DNA of 64,000 nucleotides from Patiria miniata (GCF_015706575.1 NW_024037059.1:16033730-16097729); one strand, 5' to 3'. Shown: positions 44,101-57,615, numbered from the stretch's first letter. Program-made: numbers and translations. The notes: generated by a model from the letters alone, not told the origin.

Positions 44101-47100
44101 TTATTTGTATCATCTTTTTTATATTGTTACTTGACAGCCTTGCAACTTCCAGCAGGCAAGATTACCGTCATGCATCTGATGGCTAGAGAAACCTTACCAG
44201 AGCCTAACTCACAAGGTCAGTGCATCATCTCTCACATCCAACCCAGCAAATAAGCCCTATTCCTGTATATTGTAACTTCAGAAATGGTCCTTATGGTTTT
44301 TAAATATTATTAAATATATAACAAGACAAAACGACGGTCGTGTTGATGATGAATAAATAAAGTGTACTTTAAACATTCAAAAGCAAATTTCCAAAATTGA
44401 CATATGTTTTTTGACTTGTTCAAAGTTTGACTTCCCCCTAAAAGAGGAAATATTCCTGGTTGTTATCAGGATAATCATTATGGGTGTTTGTTCTGTCAAG
44501 CATGGGAAGTTACATTTTTTTAAAGACCTTAAGACTATATTAACAAGATTTTATTAACCAATCAAACAATTAAAAGAATGCAAAGCAACCAATTCGTTAT
44601 CTTATTTCTAAAAGGAAAAAGCTCACATTAATAACACATCAGACTCGGCTTTCTGCCAAGCAGATCACATAAAGAATCAGGAAATTCATCTATTCCCAGT
44701 TAATTTTATTTGGTGAAGTCCACCCAAGGCAGCAGCGACTTCTATAAATACCTGCTATTGTCAAGCCATTTCAACAAACACTGGAGGGGGGCAGTCTGCC
44801 TGAATATGTGATAAGACTGGTTAAATTTGCTCATCTAAATGTCACAGCGTTGACATTTAATTATTACACACACACTCCAACAAAACATGTTTTGTTAGTG
44901 TTGGGCTCCTGGGAATCAAAGAATAACATGTCTGTTGGCTACTCTACCAAAACAACCACCCTGCTCCTAAATTGCAAGTTTTTGTTTAAAATTAATACCG
45001 TTCATCATGTTACACATAACAGTAAGCAACAAGTCAATCCTAAGTACAGTTATATTTACAACGTATATTGCGAAAGCAATCTTGTTGCACATATTGTACC
45101 GGTACCTTGCTCAGCTGCGATGCTGTGAAATATTGAGTGGAAACTAGACTTTGTATTTACATAACTAAATAGTAACATTTAGAGAAAGTTAGAGTAAACA
45201 TAATTACATGCAGATAAGATCAAATATAAAGGCCACATTGCATGTATGTACGTGTACATGCAGCTCTTTGTTATATGCATGATAATTGATTGGACAGAAT
45301 GAAGCTAATGTATCATATTTATTGTTGGAATGACAGGTCCATTTAATGGAAAAAACTGTCAACTAAGGTACACAATGATATGTAACTTTCCATGCTCCAT
45401 AAATTTGGTTAGTTTACTGGCTGGTTTTGCCTGTAATAGTCCCCAGATCTCATTGCGTAGATCAGTGTACATTAAATTGTTCTGTGTACATGTAACATAA
45501 TAAAGGGCACCTGATGGGTTACCATAGCAACCGTTGCATGACAGTAGGTGGCTTTAAGTTGTGTTAATGGCCATAACACATAATTGGGCTAACGAGATAA
45601 TATCACAATGTGGTAAAAAGGACAAGGAATAACAGGTCTCTTAAACTTGTTTTTTTGTACCTGTTTAGCCATGTTATTCTAAAGAAATTTATGCATTTCT
45701 GGCCATTTCTTTTATTTTTGGCACATGTGTGCATTCATGTACAAGTAGCAATTATGGTAAAAAAAATGGCCATTAGTTTAATTGAAGATACCGTTGTTTT
45801 GGCGTGGTAGTCTATCAACACACAACTCTTTGAAGCACCACGGATTCCATAATAGCAATGACTTGTTGAATGAAGCACAAATGTTCACAGATGTTCAACT
45901 CCTCTGTACATTTGTGACATGTTTTTGTGAAATCAGACATGTACATGTAACTTGGCATACATTGTACATGTAGATTGTTGAAACCTCCTCATGGATTTTG
46001 TTTTATGTTGGCAGGACATACTGTTTCTGCCTGGGGTTTTTATATATTTTTTTGGCACAATCTGTCTTTCAGTTTCAAAATACTTTTAGAGTCATTTTAG
46101 AGAGAATGTGAAATCCAGGATTTCACTTCAGGAAAGGATTCAAATTTTAAGGGTTTTTCATGTTAATGTCTTGAAAAAAATCCCAACATTGAGTCATTGA
46201 CAATTCAGAGATACACTTGAATTTTAATAAAACTATTAAAACTGTGCAGGAAATTTAAGATATTCATTTATTCCTGATTTTGAATCTACGGATAAACATC
46301 TCTCTGTCGGGTTTCCAGAGAATGTAACACATTTACTTGTGTGTTATCATAATCTCGGTGTACTAGTAGCTACATGTACATGCTACAAAGTGGTACAGTA
46401 GCCATGGCAACCAGCATCCAATTATATCCTATCCCTTAATACGTTCATGTGGGTCAATTTGTGATTAAACAAGCATCTAAAGCACTCTTACTGTCATCGT
46501 ACCGTGGCATGACATGCGTGTCAAATTTAGAAGTAAATGGCATCCAATTTACACTTTAAATTATACAGCATCCGCGATTAAATATAAGCTGGTAATAGCC
46601 CTCTTTTTGAATTAACTATTAGGATTAGTACCTCCATATCCAAGCTTTCCGTTCATTCTAACAACTCTACATCTGCCCAAATCCAGTACTTGATTTTACA
46701 GCCTAACCACTGTTACTGACTTTTATGTTCCAATTGACCCATCGCCGTTTGCGAGTTAGCCATGCCCCTTGGACAACCCTATGGAATTTTATACGTTAAG
46801 TTTTGTTTGTCTCAGATTTTGCGCATTCTGCATCCATTTGAATATCATGTAAGTAACAATATTCCACAAGCTGTGTGCACGCGATTCTACCGCGATAGGT
46901 TAGTTTTGTTTTTAAGAGTGCAAAAAAAGCTTGATTTTGTGGGGTTCAGAAAGCCTACTTACATTCAAAATACCCAGGTAGTCTAATTGAAAGTTTTTGA
47001 AAACACACTTGTATAATGAGTGGAGTTGTTAGACACGGAAGGATTTTGTAGATCAGCTCAACCCCCCCCCCCCCCCCAAAAGGACACTTTCAGTAGCTGT

Positions 47101-47268
47101 TTATCTTCCCCATAATTGTGAAGCTGGTTCTACAAACATATTCAAATTAGACAGTTTTACTGCCACTAATCATTTGTTTGAATTGTGTAATTTTATCATC
47201 TTCTCTGAACCACAGGTCAAAGGAATCGAGGCAAGACGGAAGAAAGTAACTGCTGTGTACTTGTGTGA
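38142..47268 (+). CDS. UBL3: Ubiquitin-like protein 3 (membrane-anchored ubiquitin-fold)
   Basis: Five exons in phase: 38142-38174, 42294-42405, 43665-43751, 44138-44215, 47216-47268. They total 363 nt (120 aa; human UBL3 is 117). The protein starts MSSNSTKK and contains a ubiquitin fold. Hallmark blocks are FTFTPNDSASDVAQFVFENW, VSSASILRLIYQGRFIHGN and VMHLMARETLPEPNSQGQRN. It ends CCVLV: the last four residues form a CAAX-type prenylation site preceded by another Cys. The family is prenylated and held at membranes; vertebrate UBL3 has been linked to protein sorting into small extracellular vesicles. The 33-nt first exon matches the vertebrate pattern of a tiny exon 1. The Kozak-like ATG fixes the start. 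Confidence 0.93.
38605..39000 (+). repeat. GGAGGATTGAGGATGAATG tandem repeat
   Basis: About three 43-bp units (AGGATTTTGGAGGATTGAGG followed by ATGAATGGTGATTGAAGCAC) run to about 38760. Further, more diverged units follow (GAATGCATTTTGAGGCAGGA) up to 39000. Non-coding, within UBL3 intron 1. Confidence 0.75.
39089..39430. mobile_element. AGGCC-ended MITE, family C, copy 1
   Basis: Starts AGGCCTAAGGC and ends TTATTTGGCCT. It shares GTTTAGCGTCC, AAAATGGCCGCCC, AGAGGCCAAAATGATGTCAC and GGCGGCCTCCAAAAA with copy 2 at 53340-53780, in the same order and orientation. In UBL3 intron 1. Confidence 0.65.
39431..42293 (+). other. Remainder of UBL3 intron 1
   Basis: Apart from the array ending near 39925, this is AT-rich intronic sequence with many TACATGTACATG-type motifs. 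No other gene or RNA is recognised. Confidence 0.5.
44216..47215 (+). other. UBL3 intron 4
   Basis: A 3-kb intron between the exons ending NSQ and beginning GQRN. It contains a C run at about 47051-47067 and nothing else I can support. The longest open frame (44808-45128, 106 codons) has no recognisable motif. Confidence 0.5.
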
Positions 47269-47846
47269 TGATGTCCCCCTCACCCCATATTCCTCCATCG
47301 TCCTTATTCTCATTTTCTTTCTCGGCTGTCAATCTTCTTCTGAGGGATTCAGAAGGAGTCCTGACCTTTGACCTCTCCTTTAATTGACAAAACATCAGTG
47401 ATGGTGTCAACAGAGCTATTCCCCTGGTGTCTGACTGTCAGTCTACATGTACATGCTAAGAATCTTCAAGACACCAGCTCACTCTGTCTTCTTATTATAG
47501 CTTCCTCAGCTAAGTCATCGATCCTCAACAATCATCACAGTTCCCTCGTCATTGTTATCTTCATTCCATCAAGACTTCAAGGTGGAGTTGGAAATTTCTT
47601 ATTTTTTTTTTCTTAATTTTTATTTTTTTTATTTTAAGAATTAAAATGAAAATGTATTGGGACCAGAAAAGGGAGATTCTTAATTTGCAATTTCGGCCAG
47701 TATACTTGGACTTAACAAGCAGGCACATTTGTGTTATTTGCATATGGTCATGATTGATGGTAGATGACATGAATTGTATGGATTATCACAATGAATGGAT
47801 CATAAATGACCATAATGAAACAAACATTTTATTTACAAGTTCCAAT
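47269..47846 (+). other. UBL3 3' UTR, proximal part
   Basis: Sequence after the UBL3 stop with long T runs; no dependable polyadenylation signal close by. AATAAA hexamers occur much further on (about 49450 and 51324), so the UTR may be several kilobases, but the end is unknown. Confidence 0.35.
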
Positions 47847-48213
47847 TAGGGCGATTCACAATGCAGAGCGCCACCAATAGTTTGCCACGGAGAGTTCATT
47901 TTTCCCAGTGCATTGTGGGAGATGGTCAACAAATTCGCAGCGCGGGACATTTGAAATTGTTCGTTTTTTTTTTTTCGGTCAGTAGTTTCGTAAGCGTATA
48001 ATTCGAGTACATGTTTGCCCTTTTCTTTTCTTTGTATCAATATGGTGATTTTTGGTAAGGAGGCAGAACGCTATGCCCCAGTCTATAACAAATAAGCTCA
48101 AGTGTCTACTGACACTCATTCTAATGGGCCATATTTTGTCGACCGTAAACTTGAAAAGTTGACTCTCCATGGCAAACTCTTGGTGGCGCACTGCATTGTG
48201 AATCACCCAAATT
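47847..48213. mobile_element. MITE with 50-bp inverted ends
   Basis: The left end is GGGCGATTCACAATGCAG then CGCCACCAATAGTTTGCC. The right end is the complement of GGGTGATTCACAATGCAG then CGCCACCAAGAGTTTGCC. Length is about 365 bp. The flanks are AT-rich and the exact target duplication is ambiguous. Non-coding. Confidence 0.7.
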
Positions 48214-51200
48214 AATCAGTCAAAAATTCATTTTAACGTCCCTTATTATGTTTTCACAGTTTAATGAAAATTGATGATCTCTTTTGTCCCTTAATGTCAA
48301 TGCAAACCTTGTGTATATTAAATTGGTGAAGATGCAGTTGATTGTGTGTAGGGATTGCCCAGATAGCTAGTCTCTCCTCGAGCATCACACAAGGCTGTTT
48401 TAAATGTATATGAATGATGCATATTGTAGTCTTGAACTCAAGAAGATTCTAATGTGTAAATTGTATATAATGCAGAGAATTTCAATGATAAGTCTCCACC
48501 AAATGGCTGAGGCCAAACAATCTACATGTATGTTTCTTCAGAATTTGAGCATTGGTCACTGGTATGTCCCTGTTTTAATTGTGTAAGTATGTGGGTTTCT
48601 TAAAGAGAAAGATGGTCAGTGTTTGTTACTTGATTTAATTGTGTGGATGTTTGTTGTTGTCTCATGTGTCATCAAATTGTCACCTTCTGAAGAACCATGC
48701 TGGTTAATTGTTTGGTCTGATCTGGAACTGCTTCATGCCAGCCAGTATCTCATTGTATGACTGCCACATCTCATCAAATGCAGCTTGACTTGTTGCTGAG
48801 AATAAGATGGCAAAGCTTGAAGGTAGGATGCAATGAGATGTTGTCTGAACTGACCGGAACCAGACTATTGGTGTGTGTGGTGTGATGGTTGTTAATGTAT
48901 TGCACCTCGTGCACAGAATGATGGTATTACTCACTTATTTCAAGAGTGAAATTTTACTCTATCGCTTACTGAAAATAATGACCAGACAGGTTAATGTGAA
49001 AATTCCTCACACTAGATTGAATGGGTTTGAAACAGACATCCCGAGTGGAAACTTGAGCGATTTGATTGGATTCATTTCACTCTAATCATTTTGTCTCTAC
49101 TTTCATCCGAAATAGTGAAGTTTCACTCATTGGGATTATTTGTAAGAGAGTATCGTTATATATAACAAACATATGCATTCTTTTCTTATTATGTATTTGA
49201 TGTTTATCAGTGACTGTTTCATGTTTCATGCCAAATACTCCTTGGTGGATGTGTTCCTAGAATTGCACATAATAATAGGGAGCTTATTTTGTCACTGTTA
49301 TACTAACTACCAAAGGAAGAATGTAAAGAAGGAATTTAGCTGAGCTGCTTGACTCGATTGAGATTACAAATTTTGTTTGACTTTACGTTGAATTTTGATG
49401 GATGGTGGTAAGTCCGTATGACTAGCTATGGGTGAAGTAGGCAGTTTTTAATAAATGATTTCCTGTACATAATTATAGTAAGACATAAAATACATGACAA
49501 AGGCGCTACATGTATATTCACCATAGCATATAGGGTATGTCATTATACATGTACATGTATACATGTCATACAAGCATGACACGTATATATACATGTATGT
49601 GCCATACTTGTATGACTACTTGTTCCAATGTTCAACCTTACATTCCCAAAATGTGGAATTTTCTTCCATAGGTATAACAAATTTTGAAAATTCAGCACTA
49701 ATGTAGCTCTGTTAATACACTTCTCATAAAAAGATCTCTACCTGAATTTGCTGATATGTGTAACTTTAACATGACTACGCATGACTAAGCCCTTAATGTA
49801 ACAACATGCAGAATCCTTACATTTACCATGGTAACCGATATACTATCCAGTGCCAATGTGGTTATGCCACCCACATTTATGTGTGTGCCTTTGTGCAATG
49901 ACATGGTAGGTTTGTGAGGATTAAATTGGAAATCCGTACGCCAGGCAAGCATTGGAACAAAATGTGCACAGTAGCATGTCCTTCATGATCAAACATGAAT
50001 ATTGAATAAGCCACACATGAGCATGTACATGTATATGAACTGTGTCCAACCTTTGCCCATTCCACAAACCTGGTCAAGTTGTTGTTAAAAAAAAATTACT
50101 GAATCAACATTACAATTCAGGGACATACCATACAATATTTACATGCACATGGATAGTATTAAATGTAAATGTTCACTCCATGTTTCTTATTCAGTAAGCC
50201 TGTAATAATGTTTAACATTATTCCTAATCGTAAATGTCATGCACATAATTGAGGCTGGTGTAAGTATCATTGAATATTACTGGTTTAAACGATAATACTT
50301 AGAAATATAAAGGATGTGAAACAGTGAAATTTGGTGTGGAGACTATTGAAGTGATTTTAATTTTGGGGAATTGTGTTATGTAATTTGTTCTGTTATGTTC
50401 AAAAAAAAAATTTCCTTTGACACAATTGAAATTTTCTGCATGGAAGCAATTGGCAAATTATAGAGTGTATAATTCAGCCTAGCATGCTAATAATGATGCA
50501 TATTTATCTATTATTCACTAGTTTTATCAGACATGATAACAAAACATTATTGTGATCATTATCACATATTATGCAAATGTCCTTTGTGCAAGGAGTACAC
50601 TTAAAAATCCCATAAGTGACTCTTGTTATCTTGGAAAACTCTAACCGCTGCTCGTTCTTGTTCATACGGTAATATGTGACTGGATGTTTGAGTGGTGAAG
50701 ACATCATCCATGCACTTGTAAGCAAATTCCAGTTGACAGGTGACCCCAAGAAAATTGAGTTGTCAATAATCAAGGCATTAGTAGGCCGTTATAGGTTAAG
50801 TTCTGTCAGAACAGGACTGTACATAGTAACACTTTGTCTACGAAGCCATTTTCTTGTTCATTAAGAGAACCAAAAATGTCTTGAATTTCTGATAATGACA
50901 CTGTAAATTTTGTCATTTACAATGTTTCTCTGAGTCCAGTACAGCCACTTTTATCTCCAATTATATTTGTACAACCATTCAAATTATTCAGTGTGTCAAA
51001 TTAACCAAGTCAAAATGCACTAATAGCAATCTGGGATATTTGGTAGCAATGTGGACATTATCCCCGTTATTTCCCACCTTTTGGAAGTACAATGTACATT
51101 TAAGCAAGGCAAAGTTTCATAGGAAATTCTTTTAACTTTTTGCTTCTGATGTTGACATCTACGTGGTTTCATTCAAAACGTTCGTTTAAAGTTTAAAAAT

Positions 51201-53339
51201 GCAAAGCCTTGTCTGCATGTTTTTTTTTTACCTTGGTTTGTATACTGACTTTTTCTGAAAACTATGAGTGTGTGGTATAAACAGACCAAATTGTTACTAA
51301 AATTGGGTCAATTGGATATTATCAATAAACAGAAATTAATCTTTCCCCCAAGATTTAATCAATTTCAGACATAGACATATACAGTGTGAACATAATATTT
51401 CAAATGTAATTAAGAACCCAAAATATATACATAATATATTCAGATTTTGTGTGTGGAAATGATTGATGGATGAAGTTTGTGTTCTGGTGTGTTGAAATTC
51501 CACACTGCACTCTGCTTCTAAAAAGAGCTTAATGATATTTAACAAAAAAAACAAAAATAAAATAAAACCTTGTTCTGCTGCTGTTCCTAAAAATGGCTTT
51601 CTGTGATTTAGGGAGAACGAGTTTGAGAAAACCAAACCAAAGTATCTGAAAATTAAAAACAAAATTGGTTTTGAAAAAAGGTGACTGTTACCTAACAAAG
51701 TTCAAGAATATTGGGACAAAAATAAACATTGAAGAAGATTTTACGCATTTACATGAGTTTGATTATGAATCCAAACTACTGATGTCCGATATCAGTAATC
51801 TGGTTTCAAAACCTTGGGAATGGACAATTTGTCTTGTTTTAGACACTTCGGCCTATTGAAATGTTCTCTATAACTCGATAATTTTGTCAATGACAGTGGA
51901 ATTCTGAGGGATGGGGTAGGCATTCATATAAGTACATGTAGGGCCACTTATGCACTTTTGACATTTGTTTGTCGTTTTCATGAATATTTTAAGCGAGTCA
52001 GTAATCCTGTCATACTATCTGTGTACTCTAAATTGTGGAACACATTTATATGCAATTCTTTCATTAGTGTGGTAGTAAATGGTTTTCATTGCTAAGGTTT
52101 TTATTTGGTCAGTTTTATTTTTCAGAGTTTTTTGGTGTTTTTTGTTTTTGTGGCATTCTTTATGATTTTTGTTTAACCTTTTCTCACTTAGGGTATTGCT
52201 GTACCCTGTCGTGTTGATACAGGAGTAGTTAATACTTTGTATTTACAGAATATTCAAGAATAATTCCAGAAGCCTTTTACCAGTAATAACCACCAGATCG
52301 TAGAGGATTTATCCTGTTGACATTAGAAATGTTATCCATCGAGACTCTTGGCATACTTAAAACATTTATTTGCGAAGATTCGTTTAAGCATGAAGAAAGT
52401 AGACTCATTCCACTATACAAAACTTCTGTTACAGATAATTTAGACAAATGTCAGTTGATGTTTCAAAGAGATACATTTTCAGAGTCGGTGTGAATTGTTT
52501 GCAAATTCATCATTGACTGTTCCGTTGAAAGAATGTTTTCCAAAGTATAATTCTTTTTTCTGATTGTTATAAGTCAGTTATCTAATATTTAAAGTGTGTG
52601 AAAGACATTTTGGAAATGGGAGAATAGATTACTTCTTGTAAGATAGTAATTTCAAAATGGTTGGATTTGTGTAAACGTAAACTTAAAGCTTGTGATTTCT
52701 GATTTTGGCAGCAAGATTTACAGCAAATGACATAAATTGGAGAGGAAGATGATCTTAGAACTTCAACTTATTTATGATACTTATGAGTGATTCTGTGTAC
52801 AGGCTGTGGTATAATTTAAACATCTAATAAGGGATGGATATCAAACATGTAATGGCATTACTTGCATATTAAAATACACAAGTTGGATTATTTTAAACAC
52901 AGAATTTCATTTGGGATGGGATTAAAATTAGCCTGTGTAGTTCTTTTGTAAGCTGCTCACATGACATCTTTTTTTTTTTAATGTAGTGAAAGGTTTGTCT
53001 GCTATGTCAGTGTGTAAATTAAATTCATGTTGGAGGACATTGGTTAATATAATTGCTAATTATTTTCAATTAATTATTTTTTATCCAGAATTGAAAACAA
53101 AAAAATTAAACCTGTAGATGTAAGTTTTTGTTTGTAAAACTTTAGTCATGTATATATTTGTCCACTAATTATTTTGTTTGGAATTAAAATAGTGAGAGTT
53201 AAATAATGGAACAGCACCGAATTATTGATGTGATTTTCAGTTTTTGTTTCCTACTTTGTTACCTTGTTCTTTTCTTTTGTTGAATGTTTTTTTTTTTATT
53301 TCAAAACGAAATTGTTTTGATCAGAAGAAAAGATGTTTT
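48214..53339. other. Possible long UBL3 3' UTR and intergenic sequence
   Basis: AT-rich, with no repeated structure apart from short TACATGTACATG-type stretches (for example 49540-49600). Open frames are all short and unrecognised. I see no gene here. Confidence 0.4.
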
Positions 53340-53780
53340 AGGCCAAAAAAAAAACATGTTTAGCGTCCTCCTTTAAAAAAAAAAAAAAAAGGAAGCGGGA
53401 GGCCCTTTTTTCCCCTCCAAAATGGCCGCCCATCCGGGTTATTTTTTCAAGATGGCCGCCATTTTTTTTTTAATGGCCGCCATTGCATACCAGGCATTGA
53501 TCTCCATATACATGTACACAGTCTGAATATGGAGATCAATGATACCAGGTTTACATGGGCCAGATGCAACCTCGTCCCCAGGGTGTCGAGCAGTACGCGC
53601 CCTTACTATTGGAAACGATGTTGGAAATAAAGTAAGCACTGGGGACGAGGTTGGGCTAAATGCAACAGACAAAGAGGCCAAAATGATGTCACTTCAAAAT
53701 GTATCTTTTTTTTTGGTTAAAAAAAAGAAAGAAAGAAGGCGGCCTCCAAAAAGCAAACCGGCATTGGTTTTTTTTGGCCT
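53340..53780. mobile_element. AGGCC-ended MITE, family C, copy 2
   Basis: Starts AGGCCAAAAAAAAAACATG and ends GTTTTTTTTGGCCT. Homologous to 39089-39430 but longer. Two extra segments were added: a hairpin at about 53494-53552 (TTGATCTCCATAT / ATATGGAGATCAA) and a nested small element at about 53569-53652. Confidence 0.7.
53569..53652. mobile_element. Small MITE nested in family C copy 2
   Basis: Ends CAACCTCGTCCCCAG and CTGGGGACGAGGTTG. The flanks GCCAGATG and GCTAAATG match at 6 of 8; the empty site in copy 1 reads GCTAGATG. So copy 1 shows the uninterrupted target and copy 2 the insertion. Confidence 0.6.
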
Positions 53781-54004
53781 TATAGTGCATTATGTGATAT
53801 TCTATTATCATTATTATTTGAGAGAGAGGGGGTTGCGTTACATCTATTATGATTATCTCAAGTGACATCAAAACAAGTGTGAGTGAAAACCACAATTATT
53901 TTGATCTTTTACTGATGCCCTTTAAAAAAAAAAAACATGAAAAACCGCAATAATTGAAAGCACACAATAGCCGTCGTCAAGAGATCAGGAAAATGCGCCA
54001 CTGT

Positions 54005-54740
54005 TTGTGTGGCGCGCCCTCTATTGAAAGAGAATTAAAATAGACCGCTGGGCAGGTACGGTTTGTTCGCTGTTTGTTTGTACGAGCGAACGGTTTGTTC
54101 CGATCGATCCTGTGCGATATTGTTAAGCGCGCCTTTGACAGAAGTGTGCGGGTAAAATGCCCTTGCAAAAAACAGTGAGAAGCCGAAATTTCCATTTAAA
54201 TGGAACAGGTATTTCTTCCTCCTGACAACGAATGTATTGCTTTTGCTCCATAAAAGTTGACTTTCGGTCGGATTTTTTTTTTTCGCGCAACATTGTATTC
54301 CTTTGGTAATTTAATGTTCATTGTTTGACGATTTTTCGTGAAATTCAAGCTCCTTATGCTACCTATCATGACCAACCTCTAGACGAAATTTCAATTCAAT
54401 ACAACAGGTGTTTTCTGAGTTATTGACGCAAATCTTTTTTTTCCAAGAAAGTTGACTTTTATTCGGATTCAGTTTCAGGGCATTTAATTATAATGTTCGA
54501 CGATTTTACATGAAATTTAATCTCCCTATATGTTACCCAGCATGACCAAGTTTCAAATTAATACAAAAGGTAGTTCTTGAGTTATTGTCGTAACAACGTG
54601 TGCGTTATTTTTTTTCAGTCACGCTGGGTTCTTTTCCGTGTTGTTGACAACCATAATATTGTCCTTTCTCTAGTCTATGGTGGTGGTAACCACTATTTGT
54701 GTTGCGCGCCCTCTATTTAAAAGAAAATTAAAGTATTGGG
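54005..54740. repeat. Diverged tandem duplication in intergenic sequence
   Basis: GCGCGCCCTCTATT followed by AAAGAGAATTAAA occurs at about 54013 and again, slightly changed, at about 54703. Between them two copies of a roughly 180-bp block (AAAGTTGACTTT..CGGAT..GACGATTTT..TGAAATTCAA-like) follow each other. Function unknown. Confidence 0.45.
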
Positions 54741-56300
54741 AGGGGGAAAGCTGAGGGGAGGGGGTAGGGAAGGACCCCCCTCCCCCGCCTTCAATTGGGA
54801 AATCGAACGGGGGAAGGGAGTCAGGACTGGAGTTTCCTGTGTAGGGGCGCTTTGAAAAATGTACGAAAACCCTCAATGTACGCCCCCCAAAAAAATATAT
54901 ATATATTTAAGGAAACATAAGCTTTTTTTAAAAGACAAATTAAATAGATTATAATCAGAGCGATGCCTCTTTCCTCCAGGTCTTGGCCTCTACATCCTCG
55001 CACTCACTCATGAACTGTGTTTAAAAAAAAATCCAATATCGAAAATTCGACAGCAAACAGAAAATTACGGGATAGGCATGCTAAAGGCATTATCGTGGAG
55101 TTTGAGGGTATGCGAGGTGTGGGTCAACATATCTGCAGCCCTCTTTTGTGTTCTACTTTTATCTACAGGGTGCAACCCTGCAAAAAAAAATCCCATAGAC
55201 TCTAGTGCTAAATGCGCATACTTCAAAATTCTTTTTAAAATACTCAGAACTCTCACAGGTATTCAAGCTGCACAGAAAAATGATGATCAATGTGTCATCT
55301 CTCATTTTCTTTTCATTTTTTGGTGGGTTGACCATTGACTTTTCGAGTTATTCTCACCCAAAGAAGACGACCCCTATTTTCCCCAAAGCGGAAAAGTAGC
55401 CATCTTGAAAATCGATCCCTCCACAACATGGCAAAATAACGCCACTTTCGAGCCCAATAGCATCCAAAATGCTCAAAATTGGAAGCCCCAAGTCTGGGCC
55501 AGGTTCATTACCATATCTCTTCAATTCCCCAATTGTATGGCTCTCAAAACTCTCTTATATAGAATATTTTGAGGGTATAACTTGTATTCATGAGCTCGGC
55601 GGACGGATTTTTGGCCTATTTACAGGCGTGCACCCTTCAGGGCAGAACCTTCGCTCGCAAACAGGGCGGTGGTACCGGGTACGAGCGAACAAGGCTTATC
55701 GAGCTAGATTACGTAACCCTTTGATGTTACGACCTGCTGTTAGTGGTGGTAGCGTGTCCTGCAACGTGACTTTAGTGCGGGTAGCATGACACCAGCAAGT
55801 TTCTTTCTATCAGTTTTATCAGGAAAAGCTCGCCAATTTCTTTTGAGATTTTCAATTGCGCCGGCTGTTAATTTAAGCTGTCAGACGTTTTCAAAAGGAG
55901 CAATTAAAACTTTTGAATTATAATTCGCATGTTGAAGTGCGCACTCGTATTTATCTCTGAATTGATTTTGACCAATAAACTTTACACCAGTCTCTGGTTT
56001 TGACGAATTACAATCAGGTAAAAAAACGCCTTTTTGGTCAATTGTATTTCGATTTTTTTTTAAGAGTTGAAATATTTCAAAAAAAGACAGAGAAACCTTG
56101 TCAAGTTTAGGAACCTCGTGTAATGTATTTTAACTTGACACTCACTCCATCCGGGCATTTGCAAACATCGAAAAATAAAACTACCAAGTTTTTGCGAAAT
56201 ACCGTAATAGGATGTTGGTAAATGACAGTCTAAAGCATCCTGTAAAATTATGGCACCTGGTATACTGTCATTTTCAAGAAAAGTGGTATTTTTGTATCAA

Positions 56301-56334
56301 TTTCCAACGCTGATCGGCCGATCAGCGTTGGAAA
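56301..56334. repeat. Perfect 34-bp palindrome
   Basis: TTTCCAACGCTGATCGG followed immediately by its exact complement. It could be a cruciform-forming site, the centre of a decayed foldback element, or a dimeric binding site. Confidence 0.8.
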
Positions 56335-56424
56335 CAACTGGCTTTTTTTTCCAAATACTGGCCCCAATTGACCATTGCACTTGTTTGCAATCGATTACAA
56401 ACCTATGAACGGGTACGAGCCAGC

Positions 56425-56507
56425 TAGACTGGTTCCCTGACCTTACAATTCCCGAATGTATGTAAACTGCTCTAATTCTTCTTATATGGAGTCAGGGAAC
56501 CAGACTA
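56425..56507. mobile_element. Short foldback related to family B
   Basis: TAGACTGGTTCCCTGAC and GTCAGGGAACCAGACTA face each other across about 50 bp. The ends resemble the family B terminus GGTAGTCTGGTTCCCAGACC. Confidence 0.5.
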
Positions 56508-57615
56508 CAGGAAAATGATCGTTTTTCTTGGTTTTTATAGCATTTTCGAACCAAAAACCTCCAAAAAGTCAGTGTAACTATATTTGCTTTATATTTCCAA
56601 CCCCCCAATTCCATCCATTTCTGAAAATTACAGCAAAAGCAAATGATGTATATTCCCTTTAAGCGCACTTCATTCATAATGCGAATTCCGTAGACTTGTG
56701 CACGTCCTTCATTTATCAATACCTTATGATTACAAGCATTTACTACGTTTTATGAAGAATAAATTGCAATGAGTACTTCACATTATTAATATCTCTCTTG
56801 AGTCTATATTCTGGCACAAGCTAGATTACGTGAACGATTGGGGTTAAATTTATATATAGAACGGAAAGGCTGAAATAAAGTGAAATGAATATACTGTAAT
56901 TGTTATTTTCTGAAAATATGGTTCATCCGACAATAATCTATCTCCTCCCCACCCTAATGGACCGTATCCCGACTCTGTACGGTACGAGACCTCGTACGAC
57001 ATTTCGCCCCCGGCCATTTAGTTCACTTATGTGTTTGTATTTCTCCATGGTTCACTTAACGTCATCATGACGTCACTGACTGCAAAATGATTAAAGGCCT
57101 TACCGTTAATTTTGATTAATAATGATTAAAGGCCTTACCGTTAATTTTGCTGAAATTCGGCGGCATCATTTAGCTATTTATTCTTCACTTTTAGTGATTT
57201 AGGTATCCCCCCCCCCCCCCCCCGCCAAAAAAACCAAGAATTCCCCGAAAATCATCCCCACATTTCAGAGAGGCGTGGCATTTGCACTTGGGATTTTGGG
57301 GTGCATGCAATTCGCAACCGCGGATCCGCGTGATGCATGCAACGCGTACACGTAATGATGGTTGGCGACTTTTGTAGCTAGCCAGCGTTTTTGACATCTG
57401 TGTCGTCGATACACTTGTAATTGTATCGTGTGCATGTTGGATACGTAATGCACTGCACTGCTAAACAAGCGCGCAACGTAAATGCGGGATACGTGGATGA
57501 CCGACCGTAAACCACCGAATCTAGGCCACCAAACAACTACATTTCCCCGGTTGTCCTGGCCATTGTAGCTGTCGTATTCACAAGCCTTTTAGCCCCTATT
57601 TTGCCCGTGTCAATA

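Larger units (their letters stand above)
54741..57615. other. Intergenic region before the PAR bZIP gene
   Basis: Mostly unrecognised. It holds a perfect 34-bp palindrome (56301-56334), a small foldback (56425-56507), a tandem duplicate of TGATTAAAGGCCTTACCGTT at about 57088 and 57122, and a C run at 57208-57224. The PAR bZIP promoter should lie at its right end. Confidence 0.4.

Noticed and set aside
55469..55789. 106-codon frame with Cys and Arg residues
   Set aside because: No recognisable domain, no splice context and no repeat homology. I could not support it as a gene.
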